From JBOGWY01 sp050694015 (GTDB lineage Bacteria; Actinomycetota; CADDZG01; WHSQ01), in the NCBI GenBank assembly GCA_050694015.1, contig JBOGWY010000298.1:1-9658 (forward strand): a DNA stretch of 9,658 nucleotides, given 5' to 3'. Under the pieces are notes generated by a model. It searched no databases, was not told where the DNA came from, and saw nothing but the letters and a program-made list of their open reading frames with translations. Both the position numbers and the translations under genes were made by a program. Below, in pieces: positions 1-5,774 of the stretch. Every line of letters starts with the position of its first letter. Within the stretch, counting starts at the first letter, position 1.

Positions 1-3000
1 ACCAGATCTACACGATGGATCCGGACGGCTCGAACGTCACCCAGGTGACCCACATGGAGGTCGACACGGTCGAACTCAACCTCGCTCCGACGTGGTCGCC
101 GGATGGAGAGCAGATCGCCTTCGAGCACCTCCAGATCTTCCCGGACCCCCCGTCCGGCCAAGCCACCTCTCAGATCTGGCGGATCGACGAGGACGGAACC
201 GGCGAAACCTCCGTCACTAGCAACGGGCTTCTCGCCAACATGACGCCCGAGTGGTCGCCGGACGGGCAGCGCATCCTGTTCAACACGCACTTCGAAGATC
301 CACCCGGCAACTTCAACAACGACATCTTCGCGATCGACCCGGACGGTACCGACCAGATCAACGTCACCAACACCGGCACCGCCTTGTTTTCCGTGGACTG
401 GCAGCCTCTCGTCGTAGAGCCTCCGGGAGACGACGGCAAGATAGCGTTCGTATCGGCGGGGGCCGAGGGGTCGTTCACGGAGGACATCTACACGATGAAC
501 CCCGACGGCTCGGAACGGACCAACCTTCTCCCCGGCGGAGTCTCCGAGGAGCTCCCCGAGTACTCACCGGATGGAACCAGGATCGCGTTCTCGCGCTCGG
601 TCGGCTCGCCCAGCGGATGCAACACCGGAAACATATGGGTGATGGATGCCGACGGGTCGAGCGTGACCCAGGTAACGACGAACCCGTTCGGTGTCCACGC
701 GTTCGATCCGACGTGGTCTCCCGACGGGAACCGCATCGCGTTCACGCGCATCGACTGGGACACCGGCACCTGCAACTCCACCTCCGGAGTCGGCATCTGG
801 TCCATGGATGCGGATGGCAGCGGCCAGACGATCCTCACGTCCGACGGCGAGCAGCCTGCGTGGTCGCCAAACGGAGACAAGATCGCGTTCATGAGCGTCC
901 GACCGAACACCGAGGGCAACAGCTACCTCGAGATCTACACCATGAACACCGACGGCTCCGGGGTGACCAAGCTGACGGACACGCCGGAGATCACCGACCC
1001 CGAACAGAACGAGAACCCGGCATGGTCGCCGGACGGCTCGATGATCGCGTTCGAGCACATGTTCGGGATCACCGACGCGGGCCCCGAGATCTGGGTCATG
1101 GATGCGACCGGCGGCAACGAGACCACGGTCACGGAGAACGGATTCGCTTCGAACATCCATCCGGCGTGGTCACCGGACGGACAACAGATCGCGTTCTCAG
1201 GTGCATGTTGCGCCGGTTCCTTTAACGAGATCTACACCATCAACGTCGACGGCACCGAGCAGACGCCGATCACCGACAACGACGTGAACGACTACATGCC
1301 GACCTGGGGGCCGACCGCGGCGCCACCGGCGTTCGGCCCGCCGACGTTCATCGACACCGATCCGGTCTCGCCGGCCGACGACAACAACCCCCGCGTCCTC
1401 GGAACCGCTCCGGGGGCGAACGAGGTGACCCTCTACACGACGTCCGATTGTTCCGGCGCGGTCACGGCGCAGGGCCCGGCCGCCGACTTCACCTCGACCG
1501 GTCTTCCGGTCACCGTCCCCGATAACTCGAGCACCACCTTCCATGCCACCGCCACCGACACCGGCGGCAACACCTCGGAGTGCTCGACCTCGTCGATCAC
1601 CTACGTCGAGGAATCTGCCCCGCAAGACGTCGTAGTCACGGACTGCGACGATCCGGAGCTAGCGACGCTCACCACCGTCTCGGGCAATCTGATCATTCAG
1701 GATGTCGCCGGCTGCGATGCGATCAACTTGGCCAACCTCGTCGATGTCGGCGGTGACCTGATCATCACCGGCAACCTGGACCTCTCGACGATCGATCTCA
1801 GCGGGCTCACTTCGGTTGGAGGCGACCTCGTGGTCACCGGCAATCAGACGTCCGGCAACCTCCTTCTCTCGGCACTTGGGGTGACCGGCGGAGCGATCAA
1901 CATCGCCCAGAACGCGACGTCGGGGGATCTGGATCTAGGGTCGCTGACGGAAGCCGGGGGAGTCATCAACATCGCCGAGAACGCCGTGGGCGGCGTACTC
2001 GACCTTGGCTCGCTTGGCGTGTCGGGCAACCTAGTCCTCACCGACAACTCCGCGAGCGTGATCAACCTGGCCCTGCTGGTGACGGTCACCGGCGACCTCG
2101 ACATCTCGCGCAACACGTCCGGTGACCTCGACCTCTCGTCGCTGACCGATGTGGACGGCGCGGTCAACATCGCCGAGAACACCACGTCCGGCGACCTCGA
2201 CCTCTCGACGCTGACCGATGTGGACGGCGCGATCAACATCGCGGGCAACGCCTCCACCGGTGACCTCGACCTGTCGGGCCTCGAAGAAGTGGGCGGGGTG
2301 ATCAACATCGCCGAGAACGCGACGACGGGCGAGCTCGACCTGTCTTCTATCGGGACCGTACAGGCCATGACCCTCAGGGCCAACAGGTCGACGAGCGCGA
2401 TCCGGGTGGTAACGCTCACGGAGAGCACAGGCGAAGTAACGATCAGCGAGAACGATTCCGCGACGGTCATCGGGATTGGGAATCTAGAAAGCGCCGGCGA
2501 AGTAACGATCGACGGCAACGACAGCGCGACCGTCATCCCTCTGGGATCGCTGACAACCGCGGGTGAAGTAACGATCACCGACAACGCCGCTGCCGGCGAG
2601 GTCGATCTGACCGGTCTTCTCGGAGCGGGCGACGTGACGATCGACGGCAACGACAGCGCGACCGCCATCCCCCTGGGATCGATGACAAGCGCGGGCGAAG
2701 TAACGATCACCGACAACCGCGCTGCCGGCGAGGTCGATCTGAGATCGTTGATTGGGGCGGGCGACGTCACGATCGAAGACAACGGAACCGCCACCGTCAC
2801 CATGGGCGCCCTGGAGTCGGCCGGCGAGGTTTCGATCGACTCGACGGGCACCGGGACCTTCTCGCTCGGAGACGGCTCTCCCGCCGGCGCTGTCGATCTG
2901 GATCTCGAAGGCTACGACGAGGTCGCGGGAGCCACCGGTGACACCAGTAATGCGGTCGAGAACGCCCGCGGTGACGCGACGATGCGGGTGCAGCTACCGG

Positions 3001-4079
3001 ATTCGGCGTTCGACGTCCCCGTCCCGTTCTCGATCACACGCCTAGATCCCGCGGGGCTGACCCCCGAGGAAGGTACCGACGCGAGTGACGACCCTGCCCT
3101 TATCGACCCGGTGGCTGCCTACCAGTTCGACTTCGATGTCCCCACGCTCAACGCCGACGCGACGTTGGCGTTCGACATCAACGTCGACGGCCTAGATGCA
3201 GCCACTCGCGACGCGCTGCTCGCCGCGCTCGACGCCGGGACCGCGACGATGGCCACACGCGGAGATAACCCGGACGCGACCTATCAGGCGTTCCCTCTCT
3301 GCGTGGGGGCCGAGGCCCCGAGTGCGGACGGTTGCGTGCTGGTCGAGCATCTCGACGCGGAAGGCAACCCGACCGAAGGCACGCCGACGACGGTCCGTTT
3401 CTCCGGCGTGGTCGGGCACTTCTCGGCATGGGCCGTGGCGATCGTCGAGCCCATCGAGGACCCGGATCCGGAGCCGACACCGACCCCCACCCCCACCGAC
3501 GACCCCACGCCCGGTCCCGACCCGACGACTCCAGGGCCCACCCCGACAACTCCTCCGCCTGACGTCACCCCGCCGACGATCTCGGTGCCGGACGACTTCG
3601 CCGTGAATGCCACCGGTCCCGAAGGAGCCGTCGTGACGTTCGAGGCGACCGCGCACGACGACGTCGATGGAACCAGTCCCGCCGACTGCGACCCGGCGTC
3701 GGGTGCAACGTTCCCGGTCGGTGCGGGCGGGCTGAAGAACCACGTCACCACGGTGACGTGCACCAAGACCGACGCCGCCGGCAATGTCGCGACGCCGGTC
3801 ACCTTCGAGGTCACGGTTCGGGGCGCGCGCGATCAGCTGACGTTCTTGAGGCAGCGGGTCATGAACTCGTCCCTGAACGAGCGAAGGCGTGCGGAGCTCT
3901 CGAGGATCCTCAGACATGCAAACGCCAACCTGCGCAAGAAGCCCCCCAGGGTCGCTCAGGCTTGCGACCTCCTCGACGAGTTCATCGTCCGTGTCGACGA
4001 GACGGCAGCCTTGGGACCCCTCAGGGCCGCGGCGTGGACACGAAGAGCCGAGAGGATCCAGGCAGTGATCGGCTGCTGA
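1..4079 (+). CDS. Giant multidomain surface protein: TolB propellers, solenoid, HYR, FIMAH-like end (5' truncated)
   Basis: The frame is open to the left edge (read from base 3), and the first ATG at 15 lies inside a propeller blade (IYTMDPDGS), so the true start and signal peptide are outside the window. Residues below count from that ATG. Residues 1-140 are the last three blades of a TolB/PD40 propeller. Residues 141-435 are a complete six-bladed one (blades with IYTM-x-DGS and W-SPDG-x-IAF). Residues 436-535 look like a bacterial Ig-like domain. Residues 553-954 are about 18 solenoid coils, and 955-1148 an unassigned beta-rich domain ending in GHFSAWAVAIV. Residues 1149-1182 are a Pro/Thr linker, 1183-1270 a HYR domain (TPPTISVP; GNVATPVTFEVTV), and 1273-1354 a FIMAH-like helical end with C1317 and terminal C1354. 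The families suggest an extracellular adhesion or scaffold role. No catalytic motif is visible. Domain calls come from reading motifs, and the overall function is unknown. Confidence 0.9.
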   Translation, partial: QIYTMDPDGSNVTQVTHMEVDTVELNLAPTWSPDGEQIAFEHLQIFPDPPSGQATSQIWRIDEDGTGETSVTSNGLLANMTPEWSPDGQRILFNTHFEDPPGNFNNDIFAIDPDGTDQINVTNTGTALFSVDWQPLVVEPPGDDGKIAFVSAGAEGSFTEDIYTMNPDGSERTNLLPGGVSEELPEYSPDGTRIAFSRSVGSPSGCNTGNIWVMDADGSSVTQVTTNPFGVHAFDPTWSPDGNRIAFTRIDWDTGTCNSTSGVGIWSMDADGSGQTILTSDGEQPAWSPNGDKIAFMSVRPNTEGNSYLEIYTMNTDGSGVTKLTDTPEITDPEQNENPAWSPDGSMIAFEHMFGITDAGPEIWVMDATGGNETTVTENGFASNIHPAWSPDGQQIAFSGACCAGSFNEIYTINVDGTEQTPITDNDVNDYMPTWGPTAAPPAFGPPTFIDTDPVSPADDNNPRVLGTAPGANEVTLYTTSDCSGAVTAQGPAADFTSTGLPVTVPDNSSTTFHATATDTGGNTSECSTSSITYVEESAPQDVVVTDCDDPELATLTTVSGNLIIQDVAGCDAINLANLVDVGGDLIITGNLDLSTIDLSGLTSVGGDLVVTGNQTSGNLLLSALGVTGGAINIAQNATSGDLDLGSLTEAGGVINIAENAVGGVLDLGSLGVSGNLVLTDNSASVINLALLVTVTGDLDISRNTSGDLDLSSLTDVDGAVNIAENTTSGDLDLSTLTDVDGAINIAGNASTGDLDLSGLEEVGGVINIAENATTGELDLSSIGTVQAMTLRANRSTSAIRVVTLTESTGEVTISENDSATVIGIGNLESAGEVTIDGNDSATVIPLGSLTTAGEVTITDNAAAGEVDLTGLLGAGDVTIDGNDSATAIPLGSMTSAGEVTITDNRAAGEVDLRSLIGAGDVTIEDNGTATVTMGALESAGEVSIDSTGTGTFSLGDGSPAGAVDLDLEGYDEVAGATGDTSNAVENARGDATMRVQLPDSAFDVPVPFSITRLDPAGLTPEEGTDASDDPALIDPVAAYQFDFDVPTLNADATLAFDINVDGLDAATRDALLAALDAGTATMATRGDNPDATYQAFPLCVGAEAPSADGCVLVEHLDAEGNPTEGTPTTVRFSGVVGHFSAWAVAIVEPIEDPDPEPTPTPTPTDDPTPGPDPTTPGPTPTTPPPDVTPPTISVPDDFAVNATGPEGAVVTFEATAHDDVDGTSPADCDPASGATFPVGAGGLKNHVTTVTCTKTDAAGNVATPVTFEVTVRGARDQLTFLRQRVMNSSLNERRRAELSRILRHANANLRKKPPRVAQACDLLDEFIVRVDETAALGPLRAAAWTRRAERIQAVIGC
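435..1319 (+). other. Complete six-bladed TolB/PD40 propeller in protein 1
   Basis: The region opens with GKIAFVS and closes with MPTWGP, so the first strand and the last blade can close the ring as in TolB-like propellers. Six blades carry the pair (I/W)-x-(M/I)-[DN]-x-DG and W-SP[DN]G-x-x-IAF: DIYTMNPDG, NIWVMDADG, GIWSMDADG, EIYTMNTDG, EIWVMDATG and EIYTINVDG. PD40 repeats usually bind proteins or ligands rather than catalyse. The preceding bases 1-420 hold three more blades of a first propeller that the window cuts. Confidence 0.85.
1671..2876 (+). repeat. 18-coil protein-level tandem repeat (beta-solenoid / receptor-L-like)
   Basis: About 18 units of 21-23 residues follow the pattern G-x-(V/L/I)-x-I-x-x-N-x-x-x-(G/A)-x-(L/V)-x-L-x-x-L. 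Examples are GGVINIAEN, GGDLIITGN and AGEVTITDN, each followed by a segment such as GDLDLSSL. Early units are mostly 23 residues, later ones 22, and the last two 21. An Asn stands at the end of the second strand in most coils, which suggests a stacked Asn ladder. The layout resembles LRR-like receptor L domains or right-handed beta-solenoids. I infer the fold from the periodicity; no structure-based match was possible. Confidence 0.8.
2502..2765 (+). repeat. Direct 132-bp tandem duplication (two coils) inside the solenoid
   Basis: Bases 2502-2633 and 2634-2765 align without gaps at a 132-base period. Both contain the 20-base block CGATCGACGGCAACGACAGC. By hand I count about 18 mismatches, most of them in the last 25 bases. 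Each copy encodes two 22-residue coils (VTIDGNDSAT... then VTITDN...). A third unit starting at 2766 is more diverged. A shorter 69-base period (one 23-residue coil) is visible around 2142 and 2211, where CTGACCGATGTGGACGGCGC recurs. Confidence 0.85.
3460..3560 (+). repeat. Pro/Thr-rich linker of protein 1
   Basis: A low-complexity segment rich in PTPTPT, DDPTPGP and TTPPP separates the beta-rich domain from the HYR domain. It is C-rich at the DNA level (ACCCCCACCCCCACC). Such linkers in secreted actinobacterial proteins are often flexible spacers and possible O-glycosylation sites, which is inference here. Confidence 0.85.
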
Positions 4080-4086
4080 CCCCCGC

Positions 4087-4113
4087 CCGATACGGGTAGC
4101 GGTCTCGGTTTTT
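4087..4113 (+). terminator. Weak candidate intrinsic terminator after gene 1
   Basis: Eight bases past the stop, CCGA (4087-4090) can pair with TCGG (4105-4108), with a further AC/GT pair inside after one mismatch. The loop is GGGTAGCG, and TTTTT (4109-4113) follows directly. The stem is short, so termination may be partial. Confidence 0.35.
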
Positions 4114-4126
4114 CTGGGTGCCCGAT
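4093..4126 (+). promoter_or_regulatory. Leader box upstream of the CHRD gene, shared with the next gene
   Basis: CGGGTAG (4093-4099) and TTCTGGGTGCCCGAT (4112-4126) recur in the same order before gene 3, as CGGGTAG (4702-4708) and TTCTGGGTTTCCCGAT (4713-4728). Two unrelated coding regions thus share upstream elements, which suggests a common promoter or a duplicated leader. The first box overlaps the candidate terminator of gene 1. No clear -35/-10 pair is seen here, so the role is inferred. Confidence 0.35.
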
Positions 4127-4181
4127 AAATCCCACTTGCCCCATTCGCCCGTACCTTTCGTAGGTGAGAACGGGGCCAATC

Positions 4182-4187
4182 GGGAGG
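4182..4187 (+). promoter_or_regulatory. Ribosome binding site that sets the CHRD start
   Basis: GGGAGG sits 6 bases before ATG 4194. That is a better spacing than for the in-frame ATG at 4200 (12 bases). The in-frame GTG at 4164 has no purine box at a useful distance. Confidence 0.7.
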
Positions 4188-4193
4188 TGGCGA

Positions 4194-4667
4194 ATGCGCA
4201 TGGGCACGAGAACGGGCTTGAAGGCGACATTTCTGACGGGGATCGCGTTGCTGGCGTTGGCCATGGCTGCGACTGCGGTGGCCGGTGGGCGCCCACTAGT
4301 CACCGACATGTCGGGGGCCGAAGAGGTACCGGCGGGCGTCGGTGATCCGGACGGGACCGGGACCGCGTCGCTCACGCTGAATGCCGGTGACGAGGACGCT
4401 TGTTACGAGCTCACGTGGGAGAACATCGACGGGACCATGCAGCGCGCGCACATCCACGAGGCGGCGGCCGGCGTCAACGGACCCATCATCGTCAGCCTGT
4501 TCGAAAACGAGAGCTTTCCCGGCACGGGAGCCGCGTCGGGTTGCGATCTCGGGGATGCAACGCGCGAAGAGATCCGACGGATCCTCAACGATCCGGAGGA
4601 CTTCTACGTCAACGTCCACGACACGGTGCGCCCCGGCGGCGCCATCAGGGGGCAGCTCGAACGCTAG
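4194..4667 (+). CDS. Secreted CHRD domain protein
   Basis: The protein has 157 residues. Residues 1-30 are a signal peptide (basic start MRMGTRTGLK, hydrophobic core, cleavage likely after AVA30). The rest is one CHRD domain: an opening strand TDMSGAEEVP, then CYEL, the conserved AHIHEAAAGVNGPIIVSLF, and the ending FYVNVHDTVRPGGAIRGQL. Two Cys (in ACYEL and SGCDL) could form a disulfide once exported. CHRD domains are widespread beta-sandwich modules of uncertain function in bacterial exported proteins, so the molecular role is unknown. The gene starts 114 bases after gene 1 and shares its initiation region with the next gene. ATG 4200 is a possible alternative start, giving MGTRT as in the neighbour. 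The family call is firm. Confidence 0.93.
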   Translation: MRMGTRTGLKATFLTGIALLALAMAATAVAGGRPLVTDMSGAEEVPAGVGDPDGTGTASLTLNAGDEDACYELTWENIDGTMQRAHIHEAAAGVNGPIIVSLFENESFPGTGAASGCDLGDATREEIRRILNDPEDFYVNVHDTVRPGGAIRGQLER

Positions 4668-4679
4668 GTGCATCTAGCG
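4662..4679 (+). terminator. Perfect hairpin overlapping the CHRD stop codon
   Basis: CGCTAG (4662-4667, whose TAG is the stop codon) pairs perfectly with CTAGCG (4674-4679) around the loop GTGCAT. No T-run follows at once; only a T-rich stretch (GGTTGATTTCC) begins a few bases later. It may be a weak terminator or a 3' mRNA-stabilising hairpin. Confidence 0.35.
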
Positions 4680-4683
4680 ATCT

Positions 4684-4708
4684 GGTTGATTTCCGTTTCG
4701 CCGGGTAG
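4684..4708 (+). promoter_or_regulatory. Possible alternative-sigma promoter for the SMP-30-like gene
   Basis: GGTTG (4684-4688) and GGGTAG (4703-4708) are 14 bases apart. This resembles the GTTT / GGGTAT arrangement known for actinobacterial stress sigma factors of the SigB/SigF group. Both boxes are imperfect. The call is tentative and lies about 60 bases before the start codon. Confidence 0.22.
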
Positions 4709-4728
4709 ACCATTCTGGGTTTCCCGAT
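4702..4728 (+). promoter_or_regulatory. Leader box upstream of the SMP-30-like gene (second copy)
   Basis: CGGGTAG and TTCTGGGTTTCCCGAT match the boxes ahead of the CHRD gene, here 11 bases apart start to start rather than 19. Directly downstream, CTTCG (4731-4735) and CGAAG (4742-4746) form a hairpin that G-U and T-A pairs extend to 4728-4749. Confidence 0.35.
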
Positions 4729-4768
4729 TTCTTCGATCGGACGAAGGGAACCAAGCGGGAGGGAGGCG

Positions 4769-5686
4769 ATGGGCACGAGGACAAAGGCGCTGGCGGTCGC
4801 AGCGGTGGCAGGGATCCTGATCTCGGCGACGGCATGGGCCGGCGAGAAACCACAGGTGATCGATCTCCCGGACGGCTTCCAGCCCGAAGGCATCGAGACT
4901 GCCGGGACCACGTTCTATGCCGGCTCGATCCCGACCGGAGCGATCTTCCAAGGCGATCTCGGTACCGGCGAGGGCGACGTGTTCATCCCGGCCCGGGACG
5001 GGCGCAGCGCGATCGGTCTTGCGCTCGGACACGGCCTCCTATTCGTCGCCGGCGGTACGACCGGAGACGCTTACGTGTACGACGCCCGCACCGGAGAGCC
5101 CGTGGACGTCTTCCGACTCGCGACCCGGGAGAGCTTCGTCAACGATGTGGTCGCCACGTCGGAAGCCGCCTACTTCACCGATTCCGTCAACCAGGTGCTG
5201 TACAAGGTGCCGATCACCGGAGGCGGTGAGCTCGGCAGCCCCGACACGATCCCGCTGACCGGCGACCTCGAATACTCAGATGGCTTCAACGCGAACGGCA
5301 TCGATGCCACCTCCGACGGGGACACTCTCGTGATCGTGCAGAGCAACAAGGGTTTGCTCTTCACCGCCGATCCCGACACAGGAGCCACACAGAGCATCGA
5401 CCTCGGGGGCGAAACCGTCACCAACGGCGACGGGATCGTGCTCGAGCCGGACGACGATCTGTGGGTTCTGCGGAACGGTAACAACCTCCTCGTCCTCATC
5501 GACCTCGCGCGCGATCTCGGCTCCGGGGAAGTGGCGGGGGAGTTCACACACGACACCTTCGACGTTCCGACCACGCTGGCGCGATCGGGCGACCGCCTTG
5601 CGATCGTCAACTCACGTTTCGGGACGACGGACTCGCAGCCGGCCGACTACTGGATCACGCAGATAAGGCGTCCGAAGAAAAACTAG
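4769..5686 (+). CDS. Secreted SMP-30/gluconolactonase-like beta-propeller protein
   Basis: The protein has 305 residues. ATG 4769 follows GGGAGGGAGG. Residues 1-24 form a signal peptide (MGTRTKALAV..., cleavage after AWA24). The mature part matches the secreted actinobacterial branch of the SMP-30/gluconolactonase/LRE six-bladed propellers: FVNDVV (123-128) with AAYFTDS, NANGID (174-179), NGDGI (219-223) and FDVPTT (264-269). Members are sometimes labelled superoxide dismutase in databases, but no metal-site pattern of that enzyme is visible. In SMP-30 enzymes a divalent metal is bound by Glu/Asn/Asp at the propeller centre; N125, N176 and D221 are candidates here. A substrate cannot be named. 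The protein ends in a basic KKN tail. It lies 101 bases after the CHRD gene, with which it shares leader sequences and the MGTRT start. Confidence 0.9.
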   Translation: MGTRTKALAVAAVAGILISATAWAGEKPQVIDLPDGFQPEGIETAGTTFYAGSIPTGAIFQGDLGTGEGDVFIPARDGRSAIGLALGHGLLFVAGGTTGDAYVYDARTGEPVDVFRLATRESFVNDVVATSEAAYFTDSVNQVLYKVPITGGGELGSPDTIPLTGDLEYSDGFNANGIDATSDGDTLVIVQSNKGLLFTADPDTGATQSIDLGGETVTNGDGIVLEPDDDLWVLRNGNNLLVLIDLARDLGSGEVAGEFTHDTFDVPTTLARSGDRLAIVNSRFGTTDSQPADYWITQIRRPKKN

Positions 5687-5689
5687 CGC

Positions 5690-5703
5690 CTGGGCGGCCC
5701 CAG
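5690..5703 (+). terminator. Short hairpin after the SMP-30-like gene
   Basis: CTGGG (5690-5694) pairs with CCCAG (5699-5703) around the loop CGGC, four bases after the stop. There is no T-run, so it is at best a weak terminator or an mRNA 3' end structure. Confidence 0.25.
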
Positions 5704-5746
5704 AATCGGTATCGAGCGAACCTTTCGGACGCGCGCGGTGTCTTAA

Positions 5747-5769
5747 CCAGTAACGGACTACTGGGGAGG
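5747..5769 (+). promoter_or_regulatory. Hairpin touching the ribosome binding site of the lipoprotein gene
   Basis: CCAGTA (5747-5752) and TACTGG (5759-5764) are a perfect inverted repeat around ACGGAC. The last two G of the right arm are the first two of the Shine-Dalgarno sequence GGGGAGG (5763-5769), which lies 5 bases before GTG 5775. The hairpin could modulate translation, or be an operator site in DNA. Both are inference. Confidence 0.4.
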
Positions 5770-5774
5770 CACCT

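Noticed and set aside
15..700. EF-hand or dockerin-like calcium sites (DPDGS, DADGS)
   Set aside because: The D-x-DG turns occur once per blade in the fixed place of PD40 repeats and lack the rest of an EF-hand loop and flanking helices.
1844..2851. A 335-codon open frame on the minus strand through the solenoid repeats
   Set aside because: It mirrors the repeat array of the + strand gene: its repetitive Ser/Pro/Val product is the reverse reading of the coils. High GC makes such frames common, and the + strand reading has a clear domain logic.
1671..2876. A CRISPR-like or satellite tandem array
   Set aside because: The periodicity is a multiple of three, keeps one reading frame open and varies at synonymous positions; it is a protein repeat.
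3192..3917. A 241-codon open frame on the minus strand opposite the HYR/linker region
   Set aside because: It is Arg/Gly-rich with no motif; a shadow of the GC-rich coding strand.
4080..4193. A riboswitch before the CHRD gene (for example a c-di-AMP type, often found before actinobacterial wall genes)
   Set aside because: The 114-base gap allows only small hairpins (CCCGT/ACGGG around ACCT/AGGT), and I could not find conserved riboswitch core motifs.
4118..4345. A short + strand frame starting in the leader of the CHRD gene
   Set aside because: It overlaps the CHRD gene in another frame, has no ribosome binding site and encodes no recognisable domain.
4769..5686. Superoxide dismutase as product of the SMP-30-like gene
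   Set aside because: Homologues may carry that label, but the sequence has propeller motifs and no Cu/Zn or Fe/Mn dismutase metal-site pattern.
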